A stretch of DNA of 64,000 bases, from contig JAITFI010000073.1 in the NCBI GenBank assembly GCA_031281485.1, forward strand, positions 35,349 to 99,348, written 5' to 3'. Position 1 is the first letter of the stretch, and each line of letters starts with the position of its first letter. The position numbers and the translations under genes are program-made. Of the stretch, positions 17,303-26,327 are shown one piece after another. Under the pieces are notes generated by a model. That model searched no databases, was not told the DNA's origin, and was given only the letters and a program-made list of their open reading frames with translations. The stretch is from Chitinispirillales bacterium (GTDB taxonomy: Bacteria; Fibrobacterota; Chitinivibrionia; Chitinivibrionales; Chitinispirillaceae).

Positions 17303-18142
17303 CTACAGAGTCACCCCGTAGACGAAGACCCCAAGTTTATCCGCCAGCGCGATTGTGTCGGCCATGTCGTCCACTATTGTGCGCCCGGCCTCCACTATCA
17401 CCCCGGTGAAGCCGTATTTGGCTATCGTTTCCAGTGTTCCGGTGCCCACTACGGGGAGGTCTACCCTATCGTCCTGACCGGGTTCCATGATTTTGGCCAT
17501 GATCCCGCCGCTACCGCCGCCGAGTTCGCGGCGTTTGGCCACGGCGCGTTTTACTATGTCGTCCGTACCTTTGACGTTTTCGTAGGCGATGATCTCGCCC
17601 TTGTAGATGATGACGGCTTGGCCGGTGCCGGTGCGTATATATTTAAGGATCGCCTCCCAGTTCTTTTTGAAGGCCTCGACGTCTTCGTCGGCGGGGGTTA
17701 CCTTGCCCAGCGCGCCCGTGCCTATCAGGAGTTCCGGCATGACCGACTGGATGGACTTGACGGTCAGGCCGCTGCGGTCGAACATCGACATGATTATGGT
17801 GAAGAGGCCTTTGTGCTTGTTTTTCATGACGAGCAGGCGGGCGATGATTTTGGCCAGGTCGAGGGTCGGCTTGATCTTGGCTTTGGCGATGCCGCCGATC
17901 ATCACCACGTCTTTAACGCCTTTGCGTTTGAAGAACCTTATCACTTTTGATATTTGGGTGACGTAAAACTCCTCATAGTTGGCGCTGCCGACCTCGTTCT
18001 TGAGGCTGCTTTCCACCTCGCCCTTGATACCGGCGATATAGAGGTCGCAACCCTTGCGTTTCGCCCAATCGGCGAACTGGAAGGGGAGGCGGCGGTTTCC
18101 GGCGATCAGGCCGATTTTGGGGGCGTTGCCGTTGGTCGTCAT
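17303..18142 (-). CDS. lpxI: LpxI-type UDP-2,3-diacylglucosamine pyrophosphatase
   Basis: LpxI hydrolyses UDP-2,3-diacylglucosamine to lipid X and UMP in lipid A synthesis; it replaces LpxH in some Gram-negative bacteria. The sequence follows the family (DUF1009) throughout: IGLIAGNRRLPFQFADWAKRKG at the N-terminus, DVVMIGGIAKAKIKP, the second-domain GALGKVTPADEDVEAF, and IMAKIMEPGQDDRVDLPVVG. The length of about 279 is normal. The frame could start at 18151, but AAAGGA sits right against that ATG and eight bases before the ATG at 18142, which is therefore preferred. No other lipid A gene is nearby. It implies an outer membrane containing lipid A. Confidence 0.88.
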   Translation of the reverse strand: MTTNGNAPKIGLIAGNRRLPFQFADWAKRKGCDLYIAGIKGEVESSLKNEVGSANYEEFYVTQISKVIRFFKRKGVKDVVMIGGIAKAKIKPTLDLAKIIARLLVMKNKHKGLFTIIMSMFDRSGLTVKSIQSVMPELLIGTGALGKVTPADEDVEAFKKNWEAILKYIRTGTGQAVIIYKGEIIAYENVKGTDDIVKRAVAKRRELGGGSGGIMAKIMEPGQDDRVDLPVVGTGTLETIAKYGFTGVIVEAGRTIVDDMADTIALADKLGVFVYGVTL

Positions 18143-18311
18143 GCTTAACATCCTTTCTTTCGTGCTGTTTTGGGGGCGCGGCGGGCGCTTTTACACCGCG
18201 TCCGGGGTATTTAGGCCTTGCGGCGGAGCCCTATCGCCTACGGGTATAATATAATACATGGGCGGCGCGGTTTAACGGACAATGTAAAAAAATCCGTCCG
18301 TCATAAAAAAT

Positions 18312-18339
18312 TTGGCAATTTTCCTACGCATTGTATATA
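18312..18339 (+). promoter_or_regulatory. Sigma-70-type promoter for the histidine kinase operon
   Basis: TTGGCA at 18312-18317 and TATATA at 18334-18339 are 16 bases apart (a TATATT two bases on would give 18). The predicted start is near 18346, about 70 nt before the ATG at 18417. Confidence 0.45.
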
Positions 18340-18416
18340 TTCTATAAAACGACTCGGCAGCATCCGTTGCGCCGGAACCTTTGTTTACGCAAAATTTTCG
18401 AGGGATTGCTTAGGCA

Positions 18417-21400
18417 ATGAATTGGTTTAAAAACGCCAAGATACGCAACAAGTTTCTTATGATTTTCGGGCTATTCCTCCTCCTTGTAGGCGGCGGGATG
18501 TCCTATGTCGTCTTCTCCATACAGACCGTAACGGCCAAATACGTGCGTATCACCGAGGGGCCCAACCGGCGGCTTCTATACGCCTCCGACGCCACCGTGG
18601 AGTTCATGAACATCCGCAGGACCAACACCACCATGAGCACCTATTTCGACAATCCGGAGGCGGCGAAGCTCCACTACATAAGGTGCACCAACTACAGCGA
18701 GACGTTGCGGAAGCTGCTCGGCGATTGGAAGACGAACCTTCAGAGCGACCCCACCATGACCGCCGAACAACGGGACACGCAACTGCAAATCATCGAAGAG
18801 GTGTTTAGGGAGTTGACGAGGTATATGGCGTATGTGAAAGATATGTACGAGGCGATGGTGCTGCAACGCGACAAGGAGAGGATGGAGGAGTTATACGTCA
18901 AGTGCACCCCCATAGGCGAACAGCTCGTGAACCAAATAGGGGGCAACCGCAACATGACGCAGGCGTTTATAGACTTCCAGATGAACGAGGCCAATAGGAA
19001 GACGTCGGAGGCGGACGCGGTCATAATAGCCCTAGCCATAGGTATATTGGCGCTCTCGCTCTTCCGCGACTTACTGGTCTCATACCTCATAACGTCGCCG
19101 ATCGGAAAGATAAACCATTCCATAGGTGAGATTGAGAGGGGAAATCTGAAGTATGGGGTACGGCTCCAACACAAGGACGAGATCGGGCAATTGTCCAACC
19201 ATATAGGCGACATGGTCGACAAGATCGCGGAGATGAACTCTTCCATCGCGACCCTCGATAATTTGGACGTTATGGTTTTTATAACGGATTTGGAGTACAA
19301 TATCCTATCCCTGAACGAATTATGCTGCAAATTGCTGGGAGTGGAGCGGTCGGTGAATTTGGGCAAGAAGTGTTTCGAGGTAATCGCCGGTTCGACCGAA
19401 CCATGCCCTTTCTGCCCGTTGCCCGACCTATTTCCAATGAAAGAGACCTTACCGACATGCCAGTGGGAGCGACCGCTCATGGTTACGGGCAAGGATCCGG
19501 GGACAAAGCAGGAGTTGTGGTACGCCTGCCGCTCCTCCATCATTCGTTGGACGGACGGGTCACTCGTACTCTTCAACGCGTACACCGACGAAACGATAAT
19601 GAAACAGCACATGCAGAAGCTCAGCGACGTGGCGAACGCCGCCGAAGAGGCTTCTCGCATAAAGTCTTCGTTCTTAGCCAACATGAGCCACGAGATACGC
19701 ACGCCCATGAACAGTATCATCGGATTCTCGGAACTCGCTCTCGACGACCAGTCCATCTCCGCGAAGACCAAGGACTATTTAGACAAGATAAAATCGGCGT
19801 CTGAGGGGTTGCTCGGCATCATCAACGACATCTTGGACATTTCGAAGATCGAGGCCGGAAAGGTCGTCTTGGAGAACATCCCGTTCGATCTGCACGAGGT
19901 CTTCAAAATCTGCCAAAACATTATCACTCCCAAAGCCACGGCGAAGGGCATAAACCTCTTCTGCTACTCGGAGCCGACGCTCGGGAAGAAGCTCATCGGC
20001 GATCCGGTGCGTCTGCGCCAGGTCATCCTGAACCTGCTGACGAACGCCGTGAAGTTCACCAACTACGGCATGGTGAAGGTTCTGGCGTCGGTCGTGAACC
20101 AGACTACGGAGAACGCGACCATCCACTTCGAGGTGAAGGACTCCGGCATCGGGATGAACGACGAGCAGCTGGCCAAGGTGTTCGAGCCGTTCACGCAGGC
20201 CGACAACAGCACCACGCGCAAGTACGGCGGCACGGGTCTGGGGCTCACCATCACGAAGAACTTCGTGGAGTTAATGGGCGGCGACCTCAAAGTCGAGAGC
20301 GTCATAGGCATCGGCAGCAAGTTCCATTTTGACGTGACCTTCCCCACCTGCGACGAGAGCACGAAGACCGAGTCTTTCGGCGACGGCACCGGCGGCGGCG
20401 CGGCCGACATGGAGAAGCCCTACTTCAACGCCGAGATATTGGTTTGCGAGGACAACGAGATGAACCAGATAGTGATCACCGACCACTTGGCGCGGGTGGG
20501 TATAAAAGCGGTGATCGCCGAGAACGGCAAGGTGGGCGTGGAGGCCGTGGCCGCGAAAACGGCCAAAGGCGAGAAACCTTTCGACCTGATATTCATGGAC
20601 GTGCACATGCCGGTTATGGACGGCCTTGAGGCGGTTAAGAAGCTGGCCGAGATGGGCAACACCGTCCCCATAGTGGCTCTGACGGCGAACATAATGACCA
20701 CCGACCGCGAGGCCTATAAGGCGCACGGCATGAACGAGTACCTCTCCAAACCATTCGCGACGCAAGACCTTTGGAATTGCCTGCTCAACTATATAAAGCC
20801 CGTAAAGCGGGAAGAGGCGCTGGCGCTGCAAGCCGCGGCGGCGCCGCAAACCGCAACCCCTGCGCCGCAAGCCGCAGCCGCCGCGCCGGCATCGCAAGCG
20901 GCGGCTGCCCCGCCGGCCCCGCCGGTGGAGTCCGAAGAGGATGCGAGGCTGCGGATGCGCCTGATATCGAACTTCCTAAAGGACAACAAAACAAAGGACG
21001 AGGAGATCAAGAACGCCTTGGCTGCCGGCGACATCAAACTGGCGCACCGTTTGGCGCACACGCTCAAAGGCGTAGCGGGCTTGGTAGCCCAGCCCGGCTT
21101 GCAGAGCGCCTCCTACGTAATAGAAAACGCCCTAAACTCCGGCGACACCGACACAGCCTCAAAGGGCCTCGGAAAGCTCTCGGAGGAGCTGAAAAAATCA
21201 TTGGCGGAACTGACCGTGATCTCCGATTCCGCGCAAAAGCAGGAAGCGGTCAAAACTGAACCTGCGGTAACGTTGGACAAATTCGAGGCTTTAGAGCTTA
21301 TAGACAAGCTCCGCATCCTACTAGAAAACGGCGATTCCGACTGCATGAGCCTGATAGACGGCCTACGCTCCATACCGGAATCAAAGAAGCTGATAGAGCA

Positions 21401-21470
21401 AGTGGAAGACTATGATTTCGAACCGGCTTTAGAAACGTTAGAAGAGATCAGGAAGAATTTAGCGGGCTGA
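18417..21470 (+). CDS. Hybrid sensor histidine kinase with receiver and Hpt domains
   Basis: A 1,017-residue membrane sensor. A first transmembrane helix (about residues 12-34) leads to a helical periplasmic domain (about 35-195) of four-helix-bundle type, a second helix (about 200-220) and a HAMP domain. A PAS-like domain (about 275-390) contains a CPFCPL motif. HisKA has phospho-accepting His425 in MSHEIRTPMNS. HATPase has NLLTNAVKFT, DSGIGM and GGTGLGL. A receiver has phospho-acceptor Asp728 (FMDVHMPVMDG). An Ala/Pro linker leads to an Hpt domain with His881 (AHTLKG). A complete phosphorelay is therefore on one chain. The diguanylate cyclase response regulator begins 25 bp later and is the natural output. 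Confidence 0.93.
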   Translation: MNWFKNAKIRNKFLMIFGLFLLLVGGGMSYVVFSIQTVTAKYVRITEGPNRRLLYASDATVEFMNIRRTNTTMSTYFDNPEAAKLHYIRCTNYSETLRKLLGDWKTNLQSDPTMTAEQRDTQLQIIEEVFRELTRYMAYVKDMYEAMVLQRDKERMEELYVKCTPIGEQLVNQIGGNRNMTQAFIDFQMNEANRKTSEADAVIIALAIGILALSLFRDLLVSYLITSPIGKINHSIGEIERGNLKYGVRLQHKDEIGQLSNHIGDMVDKIAEMNSSIATLDNLDVMVFITDLEYNILSLNELCCKLLGVERSVNLGKKCFEVIAGSTEPCPFCPLPDLFPMKETLPTCQWERPLMVTGKDPGTKQELWYACRSSIIRWTDGSLVLFNAYTDETIMKQHMQKLSDVANAAEEASRIKSSFLANMSHEIRTPMNSIIGFSELALDDQSISAKTKDYLDKIKSASEGLLGIINDILDISKIEAGKVVLENIPFDLHEVFKICQNIITPKATAKGINLFCYSEPTLGKKLIGDPVRLRQVILNLLTNAVKFTNYGMVKVLASVVNQTTENATIHFEVKDSGIGMNDEQLAKVFEPFTQADNSTTRKYGGTGLGLTITKNFVELMGGDLKVESVIGIGSKFHFDVTFPTCDESTKTESFGDGTGGGAADMEKPYFNAEILVCEDNEMNQIVITDHLARVGIKAVIAENGKVGVEAVAAKTAKGEKPFDLIFMDVHMPVMDGLEAVKKLAEMGNTVPIVALTANIMTTDREAYKAHGMNEYLSKPFATQDLWNCLLNYIKPVKREEALALQAAAAPQTATPAPQAAAAAPASQAAAAPPAPPVESEEDARLRMRLISNFLKDNKTKDEEIKNALAAGDIKLAHRLAHTLKGVAGLVAQPGLQSASYVIENALNSGDTDTASKGLGKLSEELKKSLAELTVISDSAQKQEAVKTEPAVTLDKFEALELIDKLRILLENGDSDCMSLIDGLRSIPESKKLIEQVEDYDFEPALETLEEIRKNLAG

Positions 21471-21495
21471 TGTAACAAAGGAGCGGGAAATATTA

Positions 21496-22416
21496 ATGGA
21501 TTTATCTATTGAGAAAAAACTAAGCATCCTGATAGTCGACGACGAGAAGTCGAACATCGACGTGCTCAGCCATATCCTCAAGGACAAGTACAAACTTTAC
21601 ATCGCGAAGAACGGCGAAGGCGCGCTGAAGATCGCCCGCGACAACCTGCCCAACCTCATCCTCCTCGACGTCATCATGCCTGAAATGGACGGTTTCGAGG
21701 TATTGTCCGAGCTAAAGAAATCCGAGCACACCAACAAGATACCGGTCATCTTCATCACGGGCCAGGACAGCAAGGAAGCGGAGATCAACGGGCTCAACAA
21801 GGGCGCGGTGGATTATATAACGAAGCCGTTCCACAGCATGATAGTGGAGGCGCGGGTAAACACGCACATGAAGATCGTGGAGCAGATGCGCATAATCGAG
21901 CGTATGAGCATAATGGACGAGCTGACCGAGCTGCCCAACCGTCGTTACTTCAACGACCAGCTGGCTCGCGAGTGGGGCCGCGCCATACGGGAGACGCTGT
22001 CGATAAGCCTCTTGATAATAGACGTAGACAAGTTCAAGGTGTACAACGACACTTTCGGCCATCCGCAGGGCGACACGTTGCTGCACACGGTGGCCGGCGT
22101 GTTCAAGGAGTCGCTGAAGCGCCCCGCCGACTTCGTGGCCCGTTGGGGCGGCGAGGAGTTCATAATGCTCTTGCCCGGTTCCGACTTAGAGGGCGCGATG
22201 AACGTGGCGGAGAGGGTGCGGGCGTCGGTTGAATCCACGATCATACCGTGTATCGACGGCACGTCCACGAGCGCCACGGTCAGCATAGGCGTCAACTCCG
22301 AGCGCCCGATAATACACCTGCCGGCGGCCGGGTTCGTCTCCAGGGCGGACAAGGCGCTGTACGAGGCCAAGGAATCCGGCAGGAACAGAATTTGCGTTTA
22401 TAAGGAAGGCATGTAG
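21496..22416 (+). CDS. Response regulator with GGDEF diguanylate cyclase domain
   Basis: A 306-residue PleD-like protein that makes cyclic di-GMP when phosphorylated. Receiver residues 1-120 have phospho-acceptor Asp58 (LLDVIMPEMDG), an acidic pair in IVDDEKSN and Lys in ITKPF. The GGDEF domain (about 135-300) has an intact active site GGEEF at 218-222, with DVDKFKVYNDTFGHPQGD upstream. The residues four to six before GGEEF do not form a clear RxxD inhibitory site, so product inhibition is uncertain. AAAGGAGCGGG precedes the ATG. It lies 25 bp after the hybrid kinase, and together they should link an external signal to c-di-GMP, possibly affecting surface proteins and pili. Confidence 0.93.
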   Translation: MDLSIEKKLSILIVDDEKSNIDVLSHILKDKYKLYIAKNGEGALKIARDNLPNLILLDVIMPEMDGFEVLSELKKSEHTNKIPVIFITGQDSKEAEINGLNKGAVDYITKPFHSMIVEARVNTHMKIVEQMRIIERMSIMDELTELPNRRYFNDQLAREWGRAIRETLSISLLIIDVDKFKVYNDTFGHPQGDTLLHTVAGVFKESLKRPADFVARWGGEEFIMLLPGSDLEGAMNVAERVRASVESTIIPCIDGTSTSATVSIGVNSERPIIHLPAAGFVSRADKALYEAKESGRNRICVYKEGM

Positions 22417-22442
22417 TTTTAAAATTTTTCAAGGATACCGCC

Positions 22443-24962
22443 TTGCAGTCACCATCCGTCAGCAGATTCACCGCGCTTCTGTCGTCAGCAGTATTGATAC
22501 TGATATGCTCCGCCGCCATCAAAACGGCGGCGGCGGAGTCAGACCTCTTCCCCGTTCCCGACGTCATAAAGAACAACGTGGCCTTTTGGATACGCATCTA
22601 TACGGAGGTATCCCTGCAAGAGGGGCTTCTGCACGACCGCGACTATCCGCAAGTGGTCTACGAGAAGATTCCCAACGGCGACAGGACGGGGAAGAAGCTC
22701 GGCGAGCTTATAGACCAACGCCGAAAGATCTACGTCAACGCCATCGCCGCCGTGAGGGACTCCGCGCCGGCCAAGTGGGGGGCTACGGAGAAGCACGTCG
22801 CGGAACTCTTCAAGCTTGCGCCGGAGGGAGCGATCGTCGGCGCCGAGGAGCGCATACGCCACCAAGGCGGCCAACGCGAGCGCTTCAGGCTCGGGCTTAT
22901 ACGGTCAACGATGTACCTAGACACGATATCCGCCATATTGAAGAAAAACGGCGTCCCCGACGAGCTGAAATACCTGCCGCACGTGGAGTCGTCGTTCGAC
23001 GCCGAGGCCTACTCCAAAGTGGGCGCGGCCGGGCTGTGGCAGTTTATGCGCTCTACGGGCAGGCTCTACATGAAAGTCGACTACATGTTCGACGAACGCC
23101 GCGACCCCATCATCTCCACAAACGCCGCGGCGAAGTTCCTGAAGGCCAACTACGACATGCTCGGCGCGTGGCCGCTGGCGATAACCGCCTACAACCACGG
23201 CCCCAACGGTATACGCGGCGCCGTGGAGAAGCTCGGCACCCGCGACATAGCGGTCATTCTGCAAAAGCACGAGAGCGCCTCCTTCCGCTTCGCCTCGAAA
23301 AACTTCTACAGCTGCTTCGTCGCCGTATTGCAGATAACGGAGAAGCCTGACAAGTACTTCAAAGACATAAAATACTACCCCAAGTTTTCGGCGACCGGAA
23401 TCAAACTGCCGTTCGCTATGAGGCCCGACGCCCTCTGCAAGGCTTTAGGCATAAACGAGGACGACTTCAAGGCGCTCAACCCGAGTTTGCGCCCGGTGGT
23501 ATTCTCGCAGAAGAAGCCTATACCGGCCGGCTACAACGTAAACGTGCCGAGCAGCATAAGCGCCGAGACGGCCGTCGCCGCGCTTAACCGCACCCCCCTG
23601 CCGATGCGGACAACGCCGAAAGAGGCCGCGGAGGCGGTGGAGACGGAGGGCTACTATACAATAGTGAGCGGCGACAACCTCGCCGGAATAGCGAAGCGTT
23701 TGGGTGTCCAAATGAGCGATCTCGCGGCGGTGAACAACATAACGAATTCAAGCAAAATACAGGTGGGTCAGGTGCTGTTGATACCGTCGGGAAACGCCGG
23801 AGCGGGATGGGGGGCGACGATCACGGCGTCCAAGCCCGCGCCTAAGGCGGGGGCTGCCGATACGGCGAAAGCGTTGGCCGTCGCGTCCGCGTCTAAGCCT
23901 ATATCAACGGCAAAGGCCGGAGCCGCCGATACCGTCAAAGCAGTACCTATCGACACCGCGAAAACTGTCGCCGCGTCTAAATCTGCGTCAATGGCCGTGT
24001 CATTCAATACCGCGGGTACAATATCAATTGATACCGCTAAAAAAGTTCCTATTATTGCTGATACGGCGAAGATGATTGCCGGCGTACCCGCCGAACCCGT
24101 AAAACCGACGGGACCGGTGCTGCTCAATAATCTTCGGGTAACGATAAAGCAACCGTCCTTTGAGCGTACCGCGGCCACGACGCCGGTTGTATCGACACAA
24201 CCGCAACCTATATCAATACAGCCGGTATCTACAACACAACCCGCACCGATACAACCTATATCAACACAGCCGGTTGCGTCAACACCGCCCGTATCGATAC
24301 CGCCTGTATCAACGCAACCTATATCAACAACACCGCCGGTATCAACACCGCAAGCTATCGCCGCCCCTACCGCGCCTATCGATACAGCCACCGCAAAACC
24401 GACAAAGATCAACCCGAAGGTTAAGCCCGACCCCGACCCCACCTTCAACGCCGACGTCTACGATCTCGGCATGACCGTGGCCCCCGGCGGCTCGAGCGTC
24501 CGCGTCCGCGTCACAGTCGACGAGTCCATCGGGCGCTTCGCCGAGTGGATGCGCGTCAATATAAGCGATATCCGCACCGCCAACAATATAGCGGAAAACG
24601 AGGCGCTGCAGCTTGGGGCGTTCATCTCTATTCCCATAAAATCATCAACAAACATCAAGCGTTTCGAGGTCAATCGCCTGCAGTACCACTTGGCGATCGA
24701 GGAGGACTTCTTCGCGAATTTCCATGTGACGGACTTCGAGCAGCGGAGTGTTAAATCCGGCATGAACCTATGGCGTATATGCCGGGAAGCTCAGATTCCC
24801 ATGTGGCTCCTCAAAAAGTACAACCGCGGAGTGAATTTCTACGCCATGCAGCCCGGCAACACCATTTGGATACCCAAGGTAAGCGCCAAGGACGGAACCG
24901 CGAGCGCCGGAAACGAACTTGATCCGGCGGTATCGGAGGCGGAGGAGGCCGAAGGGCAGTAG
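22443..24962 (+). CDS. MltD-like lytic transglycosylase with LysM domains
   Basis: A secreted peptidoglycan-cleaving enzyme of 839 residues. The start is TTG with AAGGA seven bases upstream, followed by a signal peptide ending near AAIKTAAA. The SLT/MltD domain covers about residues 130-310: catalytic Glu182 in LPHVESSF, then GAAGLWQFMRSTGR and ITAYNHGPNGI. A clear LysM domain (about 400-455: YYTIVSGDNLAGIAKRLGV...VGQVLLIPSG) should bind glycan. A low-complexity Thr/Pro/Ser linker follows (about 460-660). After it come a second, diverged LysM-like unit (about 670-740) and a C-terminal one (about 755-820, MNLWRICREAQIPMWLLKKYN). It starts about 27 bp after the GGDEF gene and may share its transcript. 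Confidence 0.88.
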   Translation: MQSPSVSRFTALLSSAVLILICSAAIKTAAAESDLFPVPDVIKNNVAFWIRIYTEVSLQEGLLHDRDYPQVVYEKIPNGDRTGKKLGELIDQRRKIYVNAIAAVRDSAPAKWGATEKHVAELFKLAPEGAIVGAEERIRHQGGQRERFRLGLIRSTMYLDTISAILKKNGVPDELKYLPHVESSFDAEAYSKVGAAGLWQFMRSTGRLYMKVDYMFDERRDPIISTNAAAKFLKANYDMLGAWPLAITAYNHGPNGIRGAVEKLGTRDIAVILQKHESASFRFASKNFYSCFVAVLQITEKPDKYFKDIKYYPKFSATGIKLPFAMRPDALCKALGINEDDFKALNPSLRPVVFSQKKPIPAGYNVNVPSSISAETAVAALNRTPLPMRTTPKEAAEAVETEGYYTIVSGDNLAGIAKRLGVQMSDLAAVNNITNSSKIQVGQVLLIPSGNAGAGWGATITASKPAPKAGAADTAKALAVASASKPISTAKAGAADTVKAVPIDTAKTVAASKSASMAVSFNTAGTISIDTAKKVPIIADTAKMIAGVPAEPVKPTGPVLLNNLRVTIKQPSFERTAATTPVVSTQPQPISIQPVSTTQPAPIQPISTQPVASTPPVSIPPVSTQPISTTPPVSTPQAIAAPTAPIDTATAKPTKINPKVKPDPDPTFNADVYDLGMTVAPGGSSVRVRVTVDESIGRFAEWMRVNISDIRTANNIAENEALQLGAFISIPIKSSTNIKRFEVNRLQYHLAIEEDFFANFHVTDFEQRSVKSGMNLWRICREAQIPMWLLKKYNRGVNFYAMQPGNTIWIPKVSAKDGTASAGNELDPAVSEAEEAEGQ
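24180..24370. repeat. Minisatellite-like coding repeat in the transglycosylase linker
   Basis: Tandem imperfect copies of a unit of 15-18 bases (CCTATATCAACACAGCCGGT and variants) encode PVSTQPIST/QPVSTTPPVS. The same stretch is open on other frames because of its periodicity, so those frames are shadows. Such arrays tend to change copy number. Confidence 0.6.
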
Positions 24963-25085
24963 GCTTCTTTCGAATTATCACGCAGACAAATATTGTATTC
25001 ATTATGTTGCGTATAGGAGGAATAATCGCTGAGGAATAATCGCTGTTGTTTTTCCATTATCACATCATATTCACGGAGGTTTATT

Positions 25086-26207
25086 ATGAAACGTTGTACA
25101 GCTATTTTCATTACGGTCGCTACGGCAGTTCTCTTTCTTTCGAGTTGCAAGCAATCCGGTTCCTCGTCTTCGAGCGGCGCGCTGATAGGCATCGCGATGC
25201 CGGAGACGCAGGTTACGCATTGGGTAAAAGACGGAGCCACGCTAAAGGCGGAGGCGGAGAAGCGCGGGTACCGTGCGGAGGTTCAATTCGCGGACGCCGA
25301 CCAAGCCATACAGAATCGGCAGATTCAGACTTTGATCGGATTGGACGCCAAGCTGCTGATCGTCGGTAGCGTAAGCGCGGAGGTCGCCCCCGCGATCGCC
25401 GAAACGGCGAAAAAGAATGTTTCGGTTATCGCTTTCGACAGGCTGATCCAAAACTCGGCGGACTACGACTACTTCATCACTTTCAACGGCGACAAGATCG
25501 GGGAGCTGCAGGGGCGGAGCCTCGCGGAGGCGCTCGGACTTGAAAACGCCGACCCAAAAGCGCCAAAGAGCGTCGCCTTGTTCGCCGGTTCGATAACCGA
25601 TGCCAACGCCTTCTCTTTCTACGACGGCGCTATGGGCGTTCTCAACCCGTATATAGAGAAAGGCGTTCTTAAAGTAGTAGGGCCGTACCCCAAGACCTCA
25701 GCCGACAAAGAGGCTTTCGAGAAGATCGCCACCGGTTGGCAGAGTTCAACTGCCAAGGAACTTATGAGCGCCCTCCTGAAAAACGAGGCGAAGAACCTGA
25801 CATTGGACGCCGTGCTCTCCCCCAACGACAACATAGCCCGCGCCATAATAGAGGTCTGCCGGACTGACGCGAAATACAAGAACAAACTGCCGTTAATCAC
25901 CGGTCTGGACGGGGAGTTCGAGTCAATGATGCTCGTGAAGAGCGGGGATCAGCTCTGCACCGTATTCAAAAACACCACGCAGCTCTCCGAAGCGGCGATC
26001 ATCCTCGCCGATCAAATACTGAAAGGGCAAACGCCGGACATCCCCGGCGCATACTTGGCCGAGGGGCCGCAAGCGAAGCTGGGGGACACGGGGAAGAAAA
26101 CCGTGAAGACGTATTTGATAGACCCGATCTTGATAACTAAAGAGAATATAAACATTCCGGTCGACGCTGGGTTCTATACGGCTTCGGAGAGCGAAGCTTT
26201 GAAATAG
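25086..26207 (+). CDS. Periplasmic sugar-binding lipoprotein (XylF-like)
   Basis: A substrate-binding protein of the type 1 periplasmic fold (373 residues), closest in feel to the D-xylose-binding protein XylF of ABC importers. The signal peptide has lipobox LSSC (Cys21) and a Ser-rich spacer. Lobe features include IGIAMPETQVTHWVKDGATLKAEAEK, NRQIQTLIGLDAKLLIVGSV, VIAFDRLI and SPNDNIARAIIEVC. Known relatives bind pentoses or other sugars; the ligand here is inference. GGAGG precedes the ATG. No ATPase or permease gene is adjacent, so the transporter must be elsewhere or the protein is a sensor subunit. Confidence 0.85.
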   Translation: MKRCTAIFITVATAVLFLSSCKQSGSSSSSGALIGIAMPETQVTHWVKDGATLKAEAEKRGYRAEVQFADADQAIQNRQIQTLIGLDAKLLIVGSVSAEVAPAIAETAKKNVSVIAFDRLIQNSADYDYFITFNGDKIGELQGRSLAEALGLENADPKAPKSVALFAGSITDANAFSFYDGAMGVLNPYIEKGVLKVVGPYPKTSADKEAFEKIATGWQSSTAKELMSALLKNEAKNLTLDAVLSPNDNIARAIIEVCRTDAKYKNKLPLITGLDGEFESMMLVKSGDQLCTVFKNTTQLSEAAIILADQILKGQTPDIPGAYLAEGPQAKLGDTGKKTVKTYLIDPILITKENINIPVDAGFYTASESEALK

Positions 26208-26294
26208 AGGTTATGAATACCGCCGCAACAGCCTCAACACCGACAAACCGCCGACCCGATTCTGGGACGGCGGTGAATGTGTCCAAAATACCGT

Positions 26295-26306
26295 CCCCCC
26301 CCCCCC
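26295..26306. repeat. Twelve-base poly-C tract
   Basis: Twelve consecutive Cs lie between the convergent ends of the sugar-binding gene and the FISUMP gene, about 20 bp past the latter's stop. Lying at 3' ends, it is unlikely to switch either gene, but length slippage is likely. Confidence 0.85.
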
Positions 26307-26327
26307 GCGGGCAAGGGGGGACGTGAA

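Noticed and set aside
24160-24474. Open frames in other phases of the transglycosylase linker
   Set aside because: The tandem repeat keeps all frames open; only the frame with signal peptide and LysM domains is credible.
26295-26306. Poly-C tract as a phase-variation switch
   Set aside because: It lies past the stop codons of both neighbouring genes, so slippage changes no reading frame.
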